From positions 1,343,816 to 1,407,815 of the forward strand of contig NC_021294.1 in the NCBI RefSeq assembly GCF_000402035.1: a stretch of DNA of 64,000 bases. Direction: 5' to 3'. This stretch comes from Caballeronia insecticola (GTDB lineage Bacteria; Pseudomonadota; Gammaproteobacteria; Burkholderiales; Burkholderiaceae). The position numbers were made by a program, and so were the translations under genes. A model generated the notes under the pieces. It was not told the DNA's origin. It saw only the letters and a program-made list of their open reading frames with translations, and did not search any database. Positions 29,596 to 37,923 of this stretch are shown here, piece after piece (positions within the stretch are counted from its first letter, which is position 1; every line of letters begins with the position of its first letter).

Positions 29596-30015
29596 ATGCG
29601 ATTCATGATGCTGATGATCCCGCGCGGCTACGAAAGCGCGAAACCGGGCACGATGCCGAGCGCGGACGCCGTCGCCGCGATGGTGAAGTACAACGAGGAA
29701 TTGCAGAAGGCGGGCGTGCTGCTCGCACTCGACGGACTGCATCCGCCGTCGATGGGCGCGCGCGTCACGTTCAAAGGCGGCAAGCCGCGCGTCACCGATG
29801 GCCCGTTCGCCGAGGCGAAGGAAGTGCTCGGCGGCTACTGGATGATTCAGGTGAAGTCGCGCGATGAAGCGATCGAATGGGCGAAGCGCTGCCCGGGATC
29901 GGACAACGAGATGATCGAAGTGCGTCAGGTGCAGGAGATGGACGACTTCCCGCCGGACGTGAAAGAAGCCGCTGCGGGCTTCGACGAGATGCAGAAGAAC
30001 GCGGGCAGGAAATAG
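29596..30015 (+). CDS. YciI/DGPF-domain protein
   Basis: A 139-aa ferredoxin-like-fold protein of the YCII superfamily. The diagnostic TDGPFAEAKEVLGG is at about residues 73-86, and the N-terminus MRFMMLMIPRG is typical. These proteins often sit beside ECF sigma factors, but none is seen here. The gene is transcribed alone, with AAGGAG upstream of its ATG. Biochemical role is unclear in the family. Confidence 0.9.
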   Translation: MRFMMLMIPRGYESAKPGTMPSADAVAAMVKYNEELQKAGVLLALDGLHPPSMGARVTFKGGKPRVTDGPFAEAKEVLGGYWMIQVKSRDEAIEWAKRCPGSDNEMIEVRQVQEMDDFPPDVKEAAAGFDEMQKNAGRK

Positions 30016-30022
30016 ACCGTGC

Positions 30023-30042
30023 TGGCGGGCCGGAGCCCGCCA
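30023..30042. terminator. Hairpin between convergent genes
   Basis: TGGCGGGC-CGGA-GCCCGCCA, a perfect 8-bp stem with a tetraloop, fills the 35-bp gap between the YciI gene and the thiolase gene. No T-run follows on either strand, so it is a probable but weak two-way terminator. Confidence 0.55.
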
Positions 30043-30050
30043 ACGCCTGC

Positions 30051-31244
30051 TTAAACCACACGCTCCAGCGCCAGCGCAATGCCCTGCCCGCCGCCGATGC
30101 ACAGCGTGACGATCGCGCGCTTCACGCCGTCGCGGCGCATCGCGTGGGCGAGACGCGTCGTGAGCACCGCGCCGGTCGCGCCGATCGGATGCCCGTGCGC
30201 AATCGCGCCGCCCTCCACGTTGACGATGTCCTCCGGCACGCCGAGCGTCTTCGCCACCGCAATCGGCACGGCCGCGAAGGCTTCGTTGATCTCGAAGCGC
30301 TCGACATCACCGAGTGACCAGCCCGCACGCGCCAGCGCCTGCCGCACCGCCGGCACCGGCCCGAGTCCGAACATGCCCGGCTCGACCGCCGCCACGCCGA
30401 ACGCCACGAGCCGCACGAACGGTTCGATGCCGCGCGCATCCGCTTCCTTGCGGCTCGTCACGATCATCGCCGCCGCGCCGCTGTTCAGCCCCGGCGCGTT
30501 GCCCGCCGTGATCGTGCCGTCGGGACGGAACGCCGGGCGCAGCTTCGCAAGCGTGGCGAGCGTCGTATCGGGGCGCGGCTGCTCGTCACGCGCGAAAGCG
30601 ACGGTTTCCCGCCCCTTCTTCACGTCGATGCCGACGATCTCCGCATCGAACGCGCCGTCGCGCTGCGCCGCCGCGAACAACTGCTGCGAACGTTCGGCCC
30701 AGCGGTCCTGCGCCTCGCGCGTGATATCGAGCTGCGTGACCAGATCTTCCGTGTGCCAGCCCGAATGCTCGCCGGAGAACGCATCAACGAGACCGTCGCG
30801 CAGCATGCTGTCGTGAATCTGCGCGTTCCCCATGCGATAGCCGTGCCGCCCGCCGTCGAGCAGATAGGGCGCGCGATCCATGTTCTCCATGCCGCCCGCG
30901 ACGACGATCCGCGCGACGCCCGCTGCGATCTCGGTCGCCGCCGTCGCGATGGCCTGCGCGCCCGAACCGCATACGCGATTGACGGCAAGCGCAGGCACCG
31001 AGACCGCCACGCCGCCGCCGATCGCCGCCTGCCGCGCCGGATTCATGCGATTGCCCGCCTGAATCACGTTGCCGAAGACGACGGAATCGAGCGCCGCCGG
31101 ATCGAGCGCACGGCCCGCGCGCCGCAGCGTTTCAGCGATGGCCGCCGCGCCCAGATCGACGGCGGGCGTGTCCTTCAGCGCGCCGTTGAACGCACCGATC
31201 GCCGTGCGCACCGGATGACTCAACACGATGTCTTGCGAAAACAT
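30051..31244 (-). CDS. Acetyl-CoA acetyltransferase / thiolase
   Basis: A 397-aa thiolase. The acyl-accepting Cys92 is in NRVCGSGAQA, the His motif is GHPIGATGA and the second Cys is in TLCIGGGQG. It catalyses Claisen condensation or cleavage of acyl-CoA. It follows the SDR gene by 13 bp in a MarR-controlled pair. A thiolase with an SDR could form a 3-ketoacyl-CoA / 3-hydroxyacyl cycle, but the SDR is not of PhaB type, so the partnership is only positional. ATG 31244 is chosen because upstream in-frame residues lack thiolase character. Confidence 0.92.
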   Translation of the reverse strand: MFSQDIVLSHPVRTAIGAFNGALKDTPAVDLGAAAIAETLRRAGRALDPAALDSVVFGNVIQAGNRMNPARQAAIGGGVAVSVPALAVNRVCGSGAQAIATAATEIAAGVARIVVAGGMENMDRAPYLLDGGRHGYRMGNAQIHDSMLRDGLVDAFSGEHSGWHTEDLVTQLDITREAQDRWAERSQQLFAAAQRDGAFDAEIVGIDVKKGRETVAFARDEQPRPDTTLATLAKLRPAFRPDGTITAGNAPGLNSGAAAMIVTSRKEADARGIEPFVRLVAFGVAAVEPGMFGLGPVPAVRQALARAGWSLGDVERFEINEAFAAVPIAVAKTLGVPEDIVNVEGGAIAHGHPIGATGAVLTTRLAHAMRRDGVKRAIVTLCIGGGQGIALALERVV

Positions 31245-31257
31245 GTCGGTGCCTCGC

Positions 31258-31965
31258 TCAGCGCGGAATGCCGGTGAGATAGATCGGCGCGTCGCTCGAC
31301 AGCGAACGCTTGACTTCACGGCCGGTGTCATCCACAAGCACTTCTTCCTGATTCTTCTCGACCGCCGCGAGCACTTCGTTGACGACGTGTTCAGGCGTCG
31401 ACTTCGGCCCGGTGACTTGCGCGGTCATGTCGGTATCGATGTAGGCCGGATGGGCCGCGACGACCAGCGTGCCCTGCTCGCGCAGTTCCTCGCGCAGCGC
31501 ATTGGTGGCCGCCCACGCCGCCGCCTTCGAGATGTGATACGCGCCGCCCGCCGGCAGCGACACCCAGCTCAGCACCGACAGAACGTTGATGACCGCGCCG
31601 CCGCCGTTTTTCTTGAGCACGGGCGCGAACGCCTGCGTCAGCAGGATGGGGCCGAACGTGTTGATTTCGAGCACATCGCGGATGCCTTGCGTCGACGCCG
31701 GATCGGAGATCAGGCTGCGCGTCGTCACGCCCGCGTTGTTGACGATCACCTGGACGTCCGTGTAGGTCGCGGCCGCTTCGGCGATATCGGCGGCATTGGT
31801 CACGTCGAGGCGAACGGCTTCGGCGCCCGCAATATCGACGCGCTTCGGATCGCGCGCGGCGGCATAGACCTTCGACGCGCCCGCCTTCAGCAACGACTTC
31901 ACGAACTGCCTGCCGAGACCGCGATTGGCGCCGGTCACGAGTACCACTTTTCCCTTGATTTGCAT
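31258..31965 (-). CDS. Short-chain dehydrogenase/reductase
   Basis: A 235-aa classical SDR with TGANRGLGRQF (NAD(P) binding, residues 9-19), NNAG near residue 80 and the Tyr-x3-Lys pair in AYHISKAA. ATG 31965 matches the usual N-terminus and a MarR-type operator lies 31 bp upstream. The substrate is unknown; the loop between the catalytic Lys and the C-terminus gives no clue. Confidence 0.9.
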   Translation of the reverse strand: MQIKGKVVLVTGANRGLGRQFVKSLLKAGASKVYAAARDPKRVDIAGAEAVRLDVTNAADIAEAAATYTDVQVIVNNAGVTTRSLISDPASTQGIRDVLEINTFGPILLTQAFAPVLKKNGGGAVINVLSVLSWVSLPAGGAYHISKAAAWAATNALREELREQGTLVVAAHPAYIDTDMTAQVTGPKSTPEHVVNEVLAAVEKNQEEVLVDDTGREVKRSLSSDAPIYLTGIPR

Positions 31966-31995
31966 GATGCTCTCCGAATGCTTGGATTCATCGAA

Positions 31996-32009
31996 AGTGC
32001 ATATACACT
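31996..32009. promoter_or_regulatory. MarR operator upstream of the SDR/thiolase pair
   Basis: AGTGCATATACACT differs by one base from the perfect palindrome found before the MarR gene itself at 32512-32525. It sits 31 bp upstream of the SDR start, where a bound repressor would block transcription. Confidence 0.75.
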
Positions 32010-32067
32010 GTCGATGCTGAAACAATGGCCCGCGTGACCTGAGTCACGCGAGCCTGCCGTGCTTCAC

Positions 32068-32496
32068 TCACTCCATCGTGGTCAGTTCGAACAGCGATTC
32101 GCGCAACGCCTTCGCGCGTTTCTCGCCGTACTTCGCTTCGAATTCAGCCTGTGCCGCGCGCCATTGCACCGATGCCTTCGCGAGCGTTTCCTTGCCCGCC
32201 GCGGTGAGACGCAGACCGACCGCGCGCGAGGCAGCCGATTCCTGCGTCGCCTCGACAATGCCGTCGCGCTGCAATGGCTTCAGCGCGCGCACGAGCGTGG
32301 TTCGGTCCATCACCATGTGCTCGGCGAGTTCGACCATCTGCACGCCGGGCCTGCGCCCGATTGCCGCGATGAGGGTGAACTGCGCCGCCGTGATGCCGAC
32401 CTCGCTCAGATGCCGCTCGTACATCTGCGACACGAAACGCGCCGCCTGGCGAATCGCGAAACAGTTGCAGTCCAGAGGAGAAGAGTTGGAAGTCAT
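32068..32496 (-). CDS. MarR-family repressor of the SDR/thiolase pair
   Basis: A 142-aa winged-helix regulator. Recognition helix around DRTTLVRALKPL, with the wing segment ESAASRAVG, and helical dimerisation ends. It lies directly upstream of the SDR and thiolase genes on the same strand, and matching palindromes precede both it and the SDR gene, so autoregulation plus control of the pair is likely. ATG 32496 has the start-proximal sequence AGAGGAG. The ligand is unknown; phenolic compounds are common for this family. Confidence 0.9.
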   Translation of the reverse strand: MTSNSSPLDCNCFAIRQAARFVSQMYERHLSEVGITAAQFTLIAAIGRRPGVQMVELAEHMVMDRTTLVRALKPLQRDGIVEATQESAASRAVGLRLTAAGKETLAKASVQWRAAQAEFEAKYGEKRAKALRESLFELTTME

Positions 32497-32511
32497 GTAG
32501 CGCAGAATATG

Positions 32512-32525
32512 AGTGCATATGCACT
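32512..32525. promoter_or_regulatory. MarR autoregulatory operator
   Basis: AGTGCATATGCACT is a perfect 14-bp palindrome 16 bp upstream of the MarR start. A near-identical copy precedes the target operon (31996-32009). Confidence 0.8.
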
Positions 32526-32780
32526 TTGTCAAGCCGGGCAATTTCAATCGATGCGATAGGTCCGATCGGTGCGGCGCGGGCGCCTGGTCGGGAATCGTCG
32601 CGCGACGCGCTGCACCGATTCGCGCAAAGCCGCCCCGGGCGTGCGCTCGCGGCCAATCGGGCCTGTGCCGAAATCCGCATCCGCGGCGCGACTAAACACC
32701 AAGACGCGGTCAAATTGGCTCTCTAAATTTGCGCATGTCCGCTGTCTGTGCCGGGCTGCGCGCGTAGCGGCTGCCGTCAT

Positions 32781-32821
32781 CGTCCGAATGATCGGACGCT
32801 TGAGGGCAAGTCCGTCTTGCC
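32781..32821 (+). other. Two adjacent stem-loops in the leader of a binding-protein gene
   Basis: CGTCCGA-ATGA-TCGGACG (32781-32798) and GGCAAG-TCCGT-CTTGCC (32805-32821) are two perfect small hairpins 6 nt apart. They lie 56 bp before the start of the branched-chain-type binding protein, in a 380-bp region with no other gene. No T-run follows. They may stabilise or regulate the leader. Confidence 0.45.
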
Positions 32822-32876
32822 GGCACGGGACCGGTCGTGTTCCATTCGATTGCCAAATCAAAAAGGAGAGGAAACC

Positions 32877-34031
32877 ATGCGCATCCGTACCCATTCTTTG
32901 GCATGGCTCGTGGCGTGCGCCACGGCCACGCTCGGCGCCGTGCCGTTTTCGGCGGCTGCTGAAGACCTGCCGGTGAAAGTCGGTTTCGCCGCGCCGCTGA
33001 CCGGCGCGAATGCGGGTTATGGCAAGGATCTCCAGAACGGCGTGCAACTCGCGCTCGACGAAGCCAACGCGAAGAAGATCACGATCGGCGGCAAGACCGC
33101 CAAGTTCGAGATCCACGCGGAAGACGATCAGGCCGATCCGCGCGTCGGCGTGCAGGCGGCGCAGAAGCTCGTCGATGACGGCGTGGCGGTCGTCGTCGGG
33201 CACTTCAATTCGGGCACCACATTGCCCGCCTCGCCGATCTACAACAACGCCGGCATCCCGGTGATCGACCCGGCCGCGACCAATCCGACCATCACGACGC
33301 GCGGGCTGGAAAACGTCTTCACGGTCATTTCGAGCGATGCGCAGAACGCGGGCAACGCCGGCATCTACGCGGTGACGACGACGAAGGCGAAGCGCATCGC
33401 GATCATCGACGACCGCACGGCGTTCGGTCAGGGCGAAGCCGACGAGTTCGAAAAAGCCGTCAAGGCGAAGGGCGGCACGATCGTCACGCGCGAATACAGC
33501 GACAACCAGACCGTCGATTTCAGCGCGCAACTCACGCGCATCAAGGCCGTCAACGCGGATCTGATTTTCTTCGGCGGGCTCGACCGGCAGGCGGCGGCCG
33601 TCGTCAAGCGGATGAAGCAGCTCGGCATGAACGCGCAGTTCGTGGGCGGCGGCGGCGTGATGGACGCCGATTTCCTGAAGCTCGCCGGCGACGCCGCCGA
33701 GGGCGCGCAGGCGTGGGAATACGGCAGTCCGCTTGACAAGCTGCCCGCGGGCAAGGCGTTCGGCGACAAGTTCCAGAAGCGCTTCGGCGTCGCGATCCTG
33801 TCGTATGCGCCGTTCGGCTACGACGCCGCGTGGGCCGCCATCAACGCGATGCAGAAGGCCAATTCCATCGATCCGAAGGTGTACCGGCCCGTGCTGAAGT
33901 CGAATTCGTTCGAAGGCATCACCGGCCCGATCGCGTTCGACAGCAACGGCGCGCTGAAAAACGCATCGTCGACGCTGTATCAGGTGAAGAACGGACAGTG
34001 GGAGTCCGTCGTCACCAAGCACGGCATGTAA
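32877..34031 (+). CDS. Branched-chain amino acid-type ABC binding protein (orphan)
   Basis: A 384-aa LivK-like type I binding protein. Signal peptide about 1-27 (ending SAAAED), mature start LPVKVGFAAPLTGANAGYGKD. Pocket segments include FNSGTTLPASPIYNNAGIP and IIDDRTAFGQGEAD. AAGGAGAGG precedes the ATG. No permease or ATPase gene is adjacent, so it must share a transporter encoded elsewhere. Ligands of the family include branched-chain and other amino acids, urea and aromatic acids. Confidence 0.92.
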   Translation: MRIRTHSLAWLVACATATLGAVPFSAAAEDLPVKVGFAAPLTGANAGYGKDLQNGVQLALDEANAKKITIGGKTAKFEIHAEDDQADPRVGVQAAQKLVDDGVAVVVGHFNSGTTLPASPIYNNAGIPVIDPAATNPTITTRGLENVFTVISSDAQNAGNAGIYAVTTTKAKRIAIIDDRTAFGQGEADEFEKAVKAKGGTIVTREYSDNQTVDFSAQLTRIKAVNADLIFFGGLDRQAAAVVKRMKQLGMNAQFVGGGGVMDADFLKLAGDAAEGAQAWEYGSPLDKLPAGKAFGDKFQKRFGVAILSYAPFGYDAAWAAINAMQKANSIDPKVYRPVLKSNSFEGITGPIAFDSNGALKNASSTLYQVKNGQWESVVTKHGM

Positions 34032-34058
34032 TGCGCTCGATGCGCTTTCGATGAAGCC

Positions 34059-34985
34059 TCAGGCCTGCGCGGCATGCGTGCGGGCCTGCAGGCTTGCACG
34101 CGTGCGCGCGGCTTCGTCGCCGAGCCATTGCGCGAATTGCTGCAACGCCGGCGACGGCGCCGGCCGCTCCGGATACACCAGGTAATACGCCGCGCCGCTC
34201 GGCACGCACAGCGAAAACGGCGCGATCACGCGCTTCGCGCGCAAGTCTTCCTCGATCAGAGAGACATCACCGATTGTCACGCCCAGTCCCTGCATCGCCG
34301 AGGAAATCGCCAGATCGAGCGTGTCGAAATGCTGCGCCTTGGTCGACGGCAACCCCGCGTAACCGTATGCGCCGAGCCACGACAGCCAGTCGCGGCGGTC
34401 GCGCGTGGGATGCAGCAAGGTCTTGCCGGCGAGATCGTCGGGCGTCGGCGCGACGTTCTTTCTCGGCTTCCACAATTCGGGCGCGCACACGGGCGTCAGC
34501 ACTTCGTCGAACAGATGATGCGCCGTCACGCCCTTCAGCGACGGCGCCGCGCCGAACACGATGGCGGCGTCGAACTGTTCCGCATTGAACTCGACGCCGT
34601 GCGACACCGACGCCGTCACTTCCACCACCAGTTCCGGCCGCTCGTTCTGCAGACGGATGACACGCGGCAGCGCCCAGCGCATCGCGCAGGTCGGACACTT
34701 CACGCGCAGAATGCCGGATTGCGCGCCGCCCTTCGCGAGTGCATCGTCGATCTGTGCGAACGCCTGCTGCAAAGGCGCGATGAGCAGCGCGCCGTGATGC
34801 GTCAGCGCGAGCCCGCGCGCCTGCCGCGCGAACAGCGCGTAGCCGAGATGCGCCTCCAGGCCCGCGATCTGGCGGCTGACGGCGCCTTGCGTCACGTTCA
34901 GCACCTCGGCCGCGCGCGTGAAATTCAGCTTCTGGGCGACGACCAGAAAGGTCTTGAGCACATCGAGGGAAGGCAGCGGTTTCAT
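34059..34985 (-). CDS. LysR-family regulator (GcvA-like)
   Basis: A 308-aa LysR regulator. Helix-turn-helix at about 5-65 (LNFTRAAEVLNVTQGAVSRQIAGLE) and a type II periplasmic-fold effector domain after about 90. It is divergent from the aminotransferase gene, with a perfect T-N11-A dyad at 35001-35025 between them, so it probably controls aminotransferase and the following binding protein. The effector may be the amino acid handled by those genes. Confidence 0.92.
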   Translation of the reverse strand: MKPLPSLDVLKTFLVVAQKLNFTRAAEVLNVTQGAVSRQIAGLEAHLGYALFARQARGLALTHHGALLIAPLQQAFAQIDDALAKGGAQSGILRVKCPTCAMRWALPRVIRLQNERPELVVEVTASVSHGVEFNAEQFDAAIVFGAAPSLKGVTAHHLFDEVLTPVCAPELWKPRKNVAPTPDDLAGKTLLHPTRDRRDWLSWLGAYGYAGLPSTKAQHFDTLDLAISSAMQGLGVTIGDVSLIEEDLRAKRVIAPFSLCVPSGAAYYLVYPERPAPSPALQQFAQWLGDEAARTRASLQARTHAAQA

Positions 34986-35000
34986 CGGAATTTTGGCGGA

Positions 35001-35025
35001 TAGCCATGATCTGCAAGCATGGCTA
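35001..35025. promoter_or_regulatory. LysR-type operator
   Basis: TAGCCATG-N9-CATGGCTA is a perfect 8-bp inverted repeat that contains a T-N11-A core (T at 35007, A at 35019). It lies 16 bp upstream of the LysR start and 89 bp upstream of the aminotransferase start, the usual geometry for a LysR regulator acting on its divergent partner and itself. Confidence 0.78.
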
Positions 35026-35113
35026 GTATGACAAAGTTTCGATTGTCCGCGCTTTATGGCTGCGGTTGAATCGACGCCTGCAATCGTCGAACCGCCAATC
35101 CGGAGACACCGCC

Positions 35114-36268
35114 GTGCAAAGCGCCTGCATTCCCGAGTCGAAGCTGCCGAACGTCGGCACGACCATTTTCACCGTGATCGGCCAATTGGCCGACGAGCAT
35201 CACGCGCTCAACCTGTCGCAAGGCGCGCCGAACTTCGCGTGCGATCCGAAGCTGATCGAAGGCGTCGAGCGAGCCATGCGGGCAGGACATAACCAGTATT
35301 CGCCGATGTCCGGCGTGCTCGCGCTGCGCGAAGCGATCGCCGTGAAGACGCACAAGCTCTACGGCGCGCAGTACGATCCGGGCACCGAAGTCACCGTGGT
35401 CGCGAGCGCGAGCGAAGGCTTGTACGCAACCATCAGCGCGCTCGTGCATCCCGGCGACGAAGTGATCTATTTCGAACCGTCGTTCGACAGCTACGCGCCG
35501 ATCGTGCAGTTGCAGGGCGCGACGCCCGTCGCGATCAAGCTGTCGGCGCAGGATTTCCGCATCGACTGGGACGAAGTCGCCGCCGCGATCACGCCGAAGA
35601 CGCGCATGATCCTGATCAACACGCCGCACAATCCGACCGGCAGCGCGTTCACGTCCGCCGACATCGAGCGGCTCACGGCTCTCACGCGCGACACGAAGAT
35701 CATCGTGCTGTCCGACGAAGTCTACGAGCACGTCGTGTTCGACGGCGCGCTGCATCACGGCATGGCGCGCTATCCGGAGCTGGCCGAGCGCAGCGTGATC
35801 GTGTCGTCGTTCGGCAAGTCGTATCACGTGACGGGCTGGCGCGTCGGCTACTGTCTCGCGCCCGCGGCGCTGACGGCGGAGATTCGCAAGATCCATCAGT
35901 TCATGACCTTTTCCGCCGACACGCCGATGCAAATGGCCTTCGCGGAAGCGCTCGCTGACGAATCGAGCTATCTGAATCTCGGTCCGTTCTATCAGCACAA
36001 GCGCGATCTGCTCGCCGAATCGCTCGCGGGCTCGCGCTTCGAACTCTTGCCGAGCGCGGGCAGTTTCTTCATGCTGGCGCGTTACGACGCGATCTCGAAC
36101 GAAAGCGACAGCGATTTCGTGCTGCGCCTGATTCGCGAGGCGCGCGTCGCGACCATTCCGCTGTCGGCGTTTTACACCGACGGCACCGATAACCGGCTGA
36201 TCCGCCTGTCCTTCGCGAAGGACGACGATACGCTTATCGAAGGCGCGCGCCGCCTTTGCTCGATCTGA
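35114..36268 (+). CDS. PLP-dependent class I aminotransferase, methionine-type
   Basis: A 384-aa fold-type I aminotransferase. The PLP Lys235 is in SSFGKSYHVTGW, the cofactor Asp/Tyr in LSDEVYEHVVF, and NTPHNPTGS binds the cofactor and substrate. It is closest in pattern to the YbdL/MtnE group that transaminates methionine and aromatic amino acids. I chose GTG 35114, which has CGGAGA eight bases upstream; a TTG at 35066 would add 16 residues without a better site. It is followed after 34 bp by an amino acid binding protein and faces a LysR regulator. Confidence 0.9.
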   Translation: MQSACIPESKLPNVGTTIFTVIGQLADEHHALNLSQGAPNFACDPKLIEGVERAMRAGHNQYSPMSGVLALREAIAVKTHKLYGAQYDPGTEVTVVASASEGLYATISALVHPGDEVIYFEPSFDSYAPIVQLQGATPVAIKLSAQDFRIDWDEVAAAITPKTRMILINTPHNPTGSAFTSADIERLTALTRDTKIIVLSDEVYEHVVFDGALHHGMARYPELAERSVIVSSFGKSYHVTGWRVGYCLAPAALTAEIRKIHQFMTFSADTPMQMAFAEALADESSYLNLGPFYQHKRDLLAESLAGSRFELLPSAGSFFMLARYDAISNESDSDFVLRLIREARVATIPLSAFYTDGTDNRLIRLSFAKDDDTLIEGARRLCSI

Positions 36269-36302
36269 CCTCGATCTGACGATTTCTCTGGAGACCAACA
36301 CG

Positions 36303-37085
36303 ATGAAAACGAAACACATCGCCGGCGCATTGTTCTTCGCCTGCACCTTCGCAAGCGGCGCCGCGATTGCCGCCGACACGCTGCGTTTCGGACTCGAAGC
36401 GCAATATCCGCCGTTCGAATCGAAGTCGTCGACGGGCGAATTGCAAGGGCTCGATATCGACGTCGGCAACGCGGTGTGCGCCGCCGCGAAGATGCAGTGC
36501 AAATGGGTCGAGACCTCGTTCGACGGGCTGATTCCCGCGCTGCAAGGCCGCAAGTTCGACGCGATCAATTCGGCGATGAACGCGACCGAGCAGCGTCGCC
36601 AGGCAATCGACTTCACGACGGTCGTGTATCGCGTGCCGACGCAACTGATCGCGAAGAAAGGCAGCGGCCTGGAACCGACTTCGGCGTCGCTCAAGGGCAA
36701 GAGCGTGGGCGTGCTGCAAGGCTCGATTCAGGAGACTTTCGCCAAGGCGCACTGGGAAGGCGAAGGCGTGAAGGTCGTGCCGTATCAGGATCAGAATCAG
36801 GTGTACGCCGATCTGAAGTCGGGCCGTCTCGATGCCACGCTCGTGCTCGCGCCGGCAGGACAAAGCGGCTTCCTCTCGAAGCCGGATGGCGAAGGATTCG
36901 CGTTCGTCGGCGCGCCGGTTCGCGACGACAAGATCCTCGGCAGCGGTATCGCCTACGGCGTGCGCAAGGGCGACGACGCGCTGAAAACGAAGCTTAACGC
37001 GGCGATCGACAAGGTCAAGGCGGACGGGACCATCGACAAGTACGCGAAGAAGTATCTCGGCAATATCGATATTTCGACGAAGTGA
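36303..37085 (+). CDS. Polar amino acid ABC binding protein (orphan)
   Basis: A 260-aa HisJ/ArtJ-family binding protein. Signal peptide 1-23 (GAAIAAD), then LRFGLEAQYPPFESKSS, and the ligand-gripping ALQGRKFDAINSAMNATEQRR. It is 34 bp after the aminotransferase and probably in the same operon. No permease or ATPase gene adjoins, so it should deliver to a transporter encoded elsewhere. The ligand is likely basic or another polar amino acid that the aminotransferase can use. Confidence 0.92.
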   Translation: MKTKHIAGALFFACTFASGAAIAADTLRFGLEAQYPPFESKSSTGELQGLDIDVGNAVCAAAKMQCKWVETSFDGLIPALQGRKFDAINSAMNATEQRRQAIDFTTVVYRVPTQLIAKKGSGLEPTSASLKGKSVGVLQGSIQETFAKAHWEGEGVKVVPYQDQNQVYADLKSGRLDATLVLAPAGQSGFLSKPDGEGFAFVGAPVRDDKILGSGIAYGVRKGDDALKTKLNAAIDKVKADGTIDKYAKKYLGNIDISTK

Positions 37086-37092
37086 CGTGCGC

Positions 37093-37111
37093 GCGGCGGC
37101 GCGGCCGCCGC
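37093..37111. terminator. GC-rich hairpin between convergent genes
   Basis: GCGGCGGC-GCG-GCCGCCGC forms an 8-bp stem in the 36 bp between the amino acid binding protein and the toxin gene. No T-run follows; termination is only inferred from position. Confidence 0.45.
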
Positions 37112-37121
37112 GCACCCGCGC

Positions 37122-37460
37122 TCAAAGTTGCAGAAAGGCGCGGATCGCGTATTTCGCCGCGTCCAGTTCCTCTGCCGTCACGGTTTCGCCTCGGAACGCG
37201 AGTTCCCGTTGTACATGACTCCAACTGCGGAGCTGGTCCACGAGCGCGACGCCCGGCCGCTTGAGACTCGCGATCGGCACTTCGGTTTCCCAGCCGTGAA
37301 TCGCCGACGTGATCGGGATTCCCGTGAAGCGGCCCGTGATCTCGTTCATCACGATGTCGGAAATCACGAGCACCGCGCGGTATCCGTCCTGCTCATTGCC
37401 TCTCGACGCGCCGACGTGCAATCGCACCACGTCGCCCGCATCCGGAATTCCGTCTTTCAT
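37122..37460 (-). CDS. mazF: PemK/MazF-type toxin
   Basis: A 112-aa toxin of the PemK/MazF ribonuclease family. The N-terminal GDVVRLHVG and the central RAVLVISDIVMNEITGRFTGIPIT give the SH3-like barrel, with basic and Thr/Ser residues placed for RNA cleavage. It would cut mRNA when freed from its antitoxin. The start overlaps the antitoxin stop by 4 bp (ATGA), the usual antitoxin-first order. I chose ATG 37460; in-frame codons upstream belong to the antitoxin region. Confidence 0.85.
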   Translation of the reverse strand: MKDGIPDAGDVVRLHVGASRGNEQDGYRAVLVISDIVMNEITGRFTGIPITSAIHGWETEVPIASLKRPGVALVDQLRSWSHVQRELAFRGETVTAEELDAAKYAIRAFLQL

Positions 37461-37744
37461 TCGAAACCCTCGCGCGTCGGATCTTCCGGACCACCCCACT
37501 CGTCGCCGACAGGATCGCCAAAATCGATCTCCTCGTGCCGCTCGAGCTTGCCCTCGCGAAATTGCTGAATCAGACGTTCGCGCGAAAAACGCCGAATCGC
37601 CCGCTGTGGCCGCACCATGACGTGCCCATCCTCGACTTCGAGAGACACTTCCTGCCCCTCCTCTAACGAAAGCTCGCTGGCAATATTGGCAGGAATGCGC
37701 ACGGCGAGACTATTGCCCCAACGTTTTAGGATCTGCTTGACCAT
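37457..37744 (-). CDS. mazE: MazE/AbrB-type antitoxin
   Basis: A 95-aa antitoxin. Residues about 1-48 are a SpoVT/AbrB swapped-hairpin DNA-binding domain (RWGNSLAVRIPANIASEL), and the acidic tail (EIDFGDPVGDEWGG) should wrap and block the toxin. It is the first gene of the pair. Palindromes and repeats just upstream (37759-37825) are its likely autoregulatory sites. Confidence 0.87.
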   Translation of the reverse strand: MVKQILKRWGNSLAVRIPANIASELSLEEGQEVSLEVEDGHVMVRPQRAIRRFSRERLIQQFREGKLERHEEIDFGDPVGDEWGGPEDPTREGFE

Positions 37745-37758
37745 AACGCCCCCATACG

Positions 37759-37770
37759 ACGTATATACGT
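37759..37770. promoter_or_regulatory. MazEF operator palindrome
   Basis: ACGTATATACGT is a perfect 12-bp palindrome 15 bp upstream of the antitoxin start. AbrB-type antitoxins repress their own promoter through such sites, with the toxin as co-repressor. Confidence 0.65.
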
Positions 37771-37825
37771 GTTAATACATCGATACTGTCTGCTGAAATT
37801 ACAGCGTGTCAACACGTAGATACTC
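37768..37825. repeat. Two degenerate 21-bp direct repeats upstream of mazEF
   Basis: The segments 37768-37788 and 37805-37825 match at 16 of 21 positions, each beginning CGTGT and containing GATACT, with 37 bp between their starts. The second includes the dyad CGTGT-CA-ACACG (37805-37816). Together with the 37759 palindrome this looks like a multi-site operator. Confidence 0.55.
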
Positions 37826-37923
37826 GTTCTGAAGCGGCCACTATCCGGGCATCTGCCGTTCGGCCAAGCAGCTTTTTTTTAGCGCGGGCACACTGGCGGA
37901 TCAACCGATCGACCAAGAGCCGC

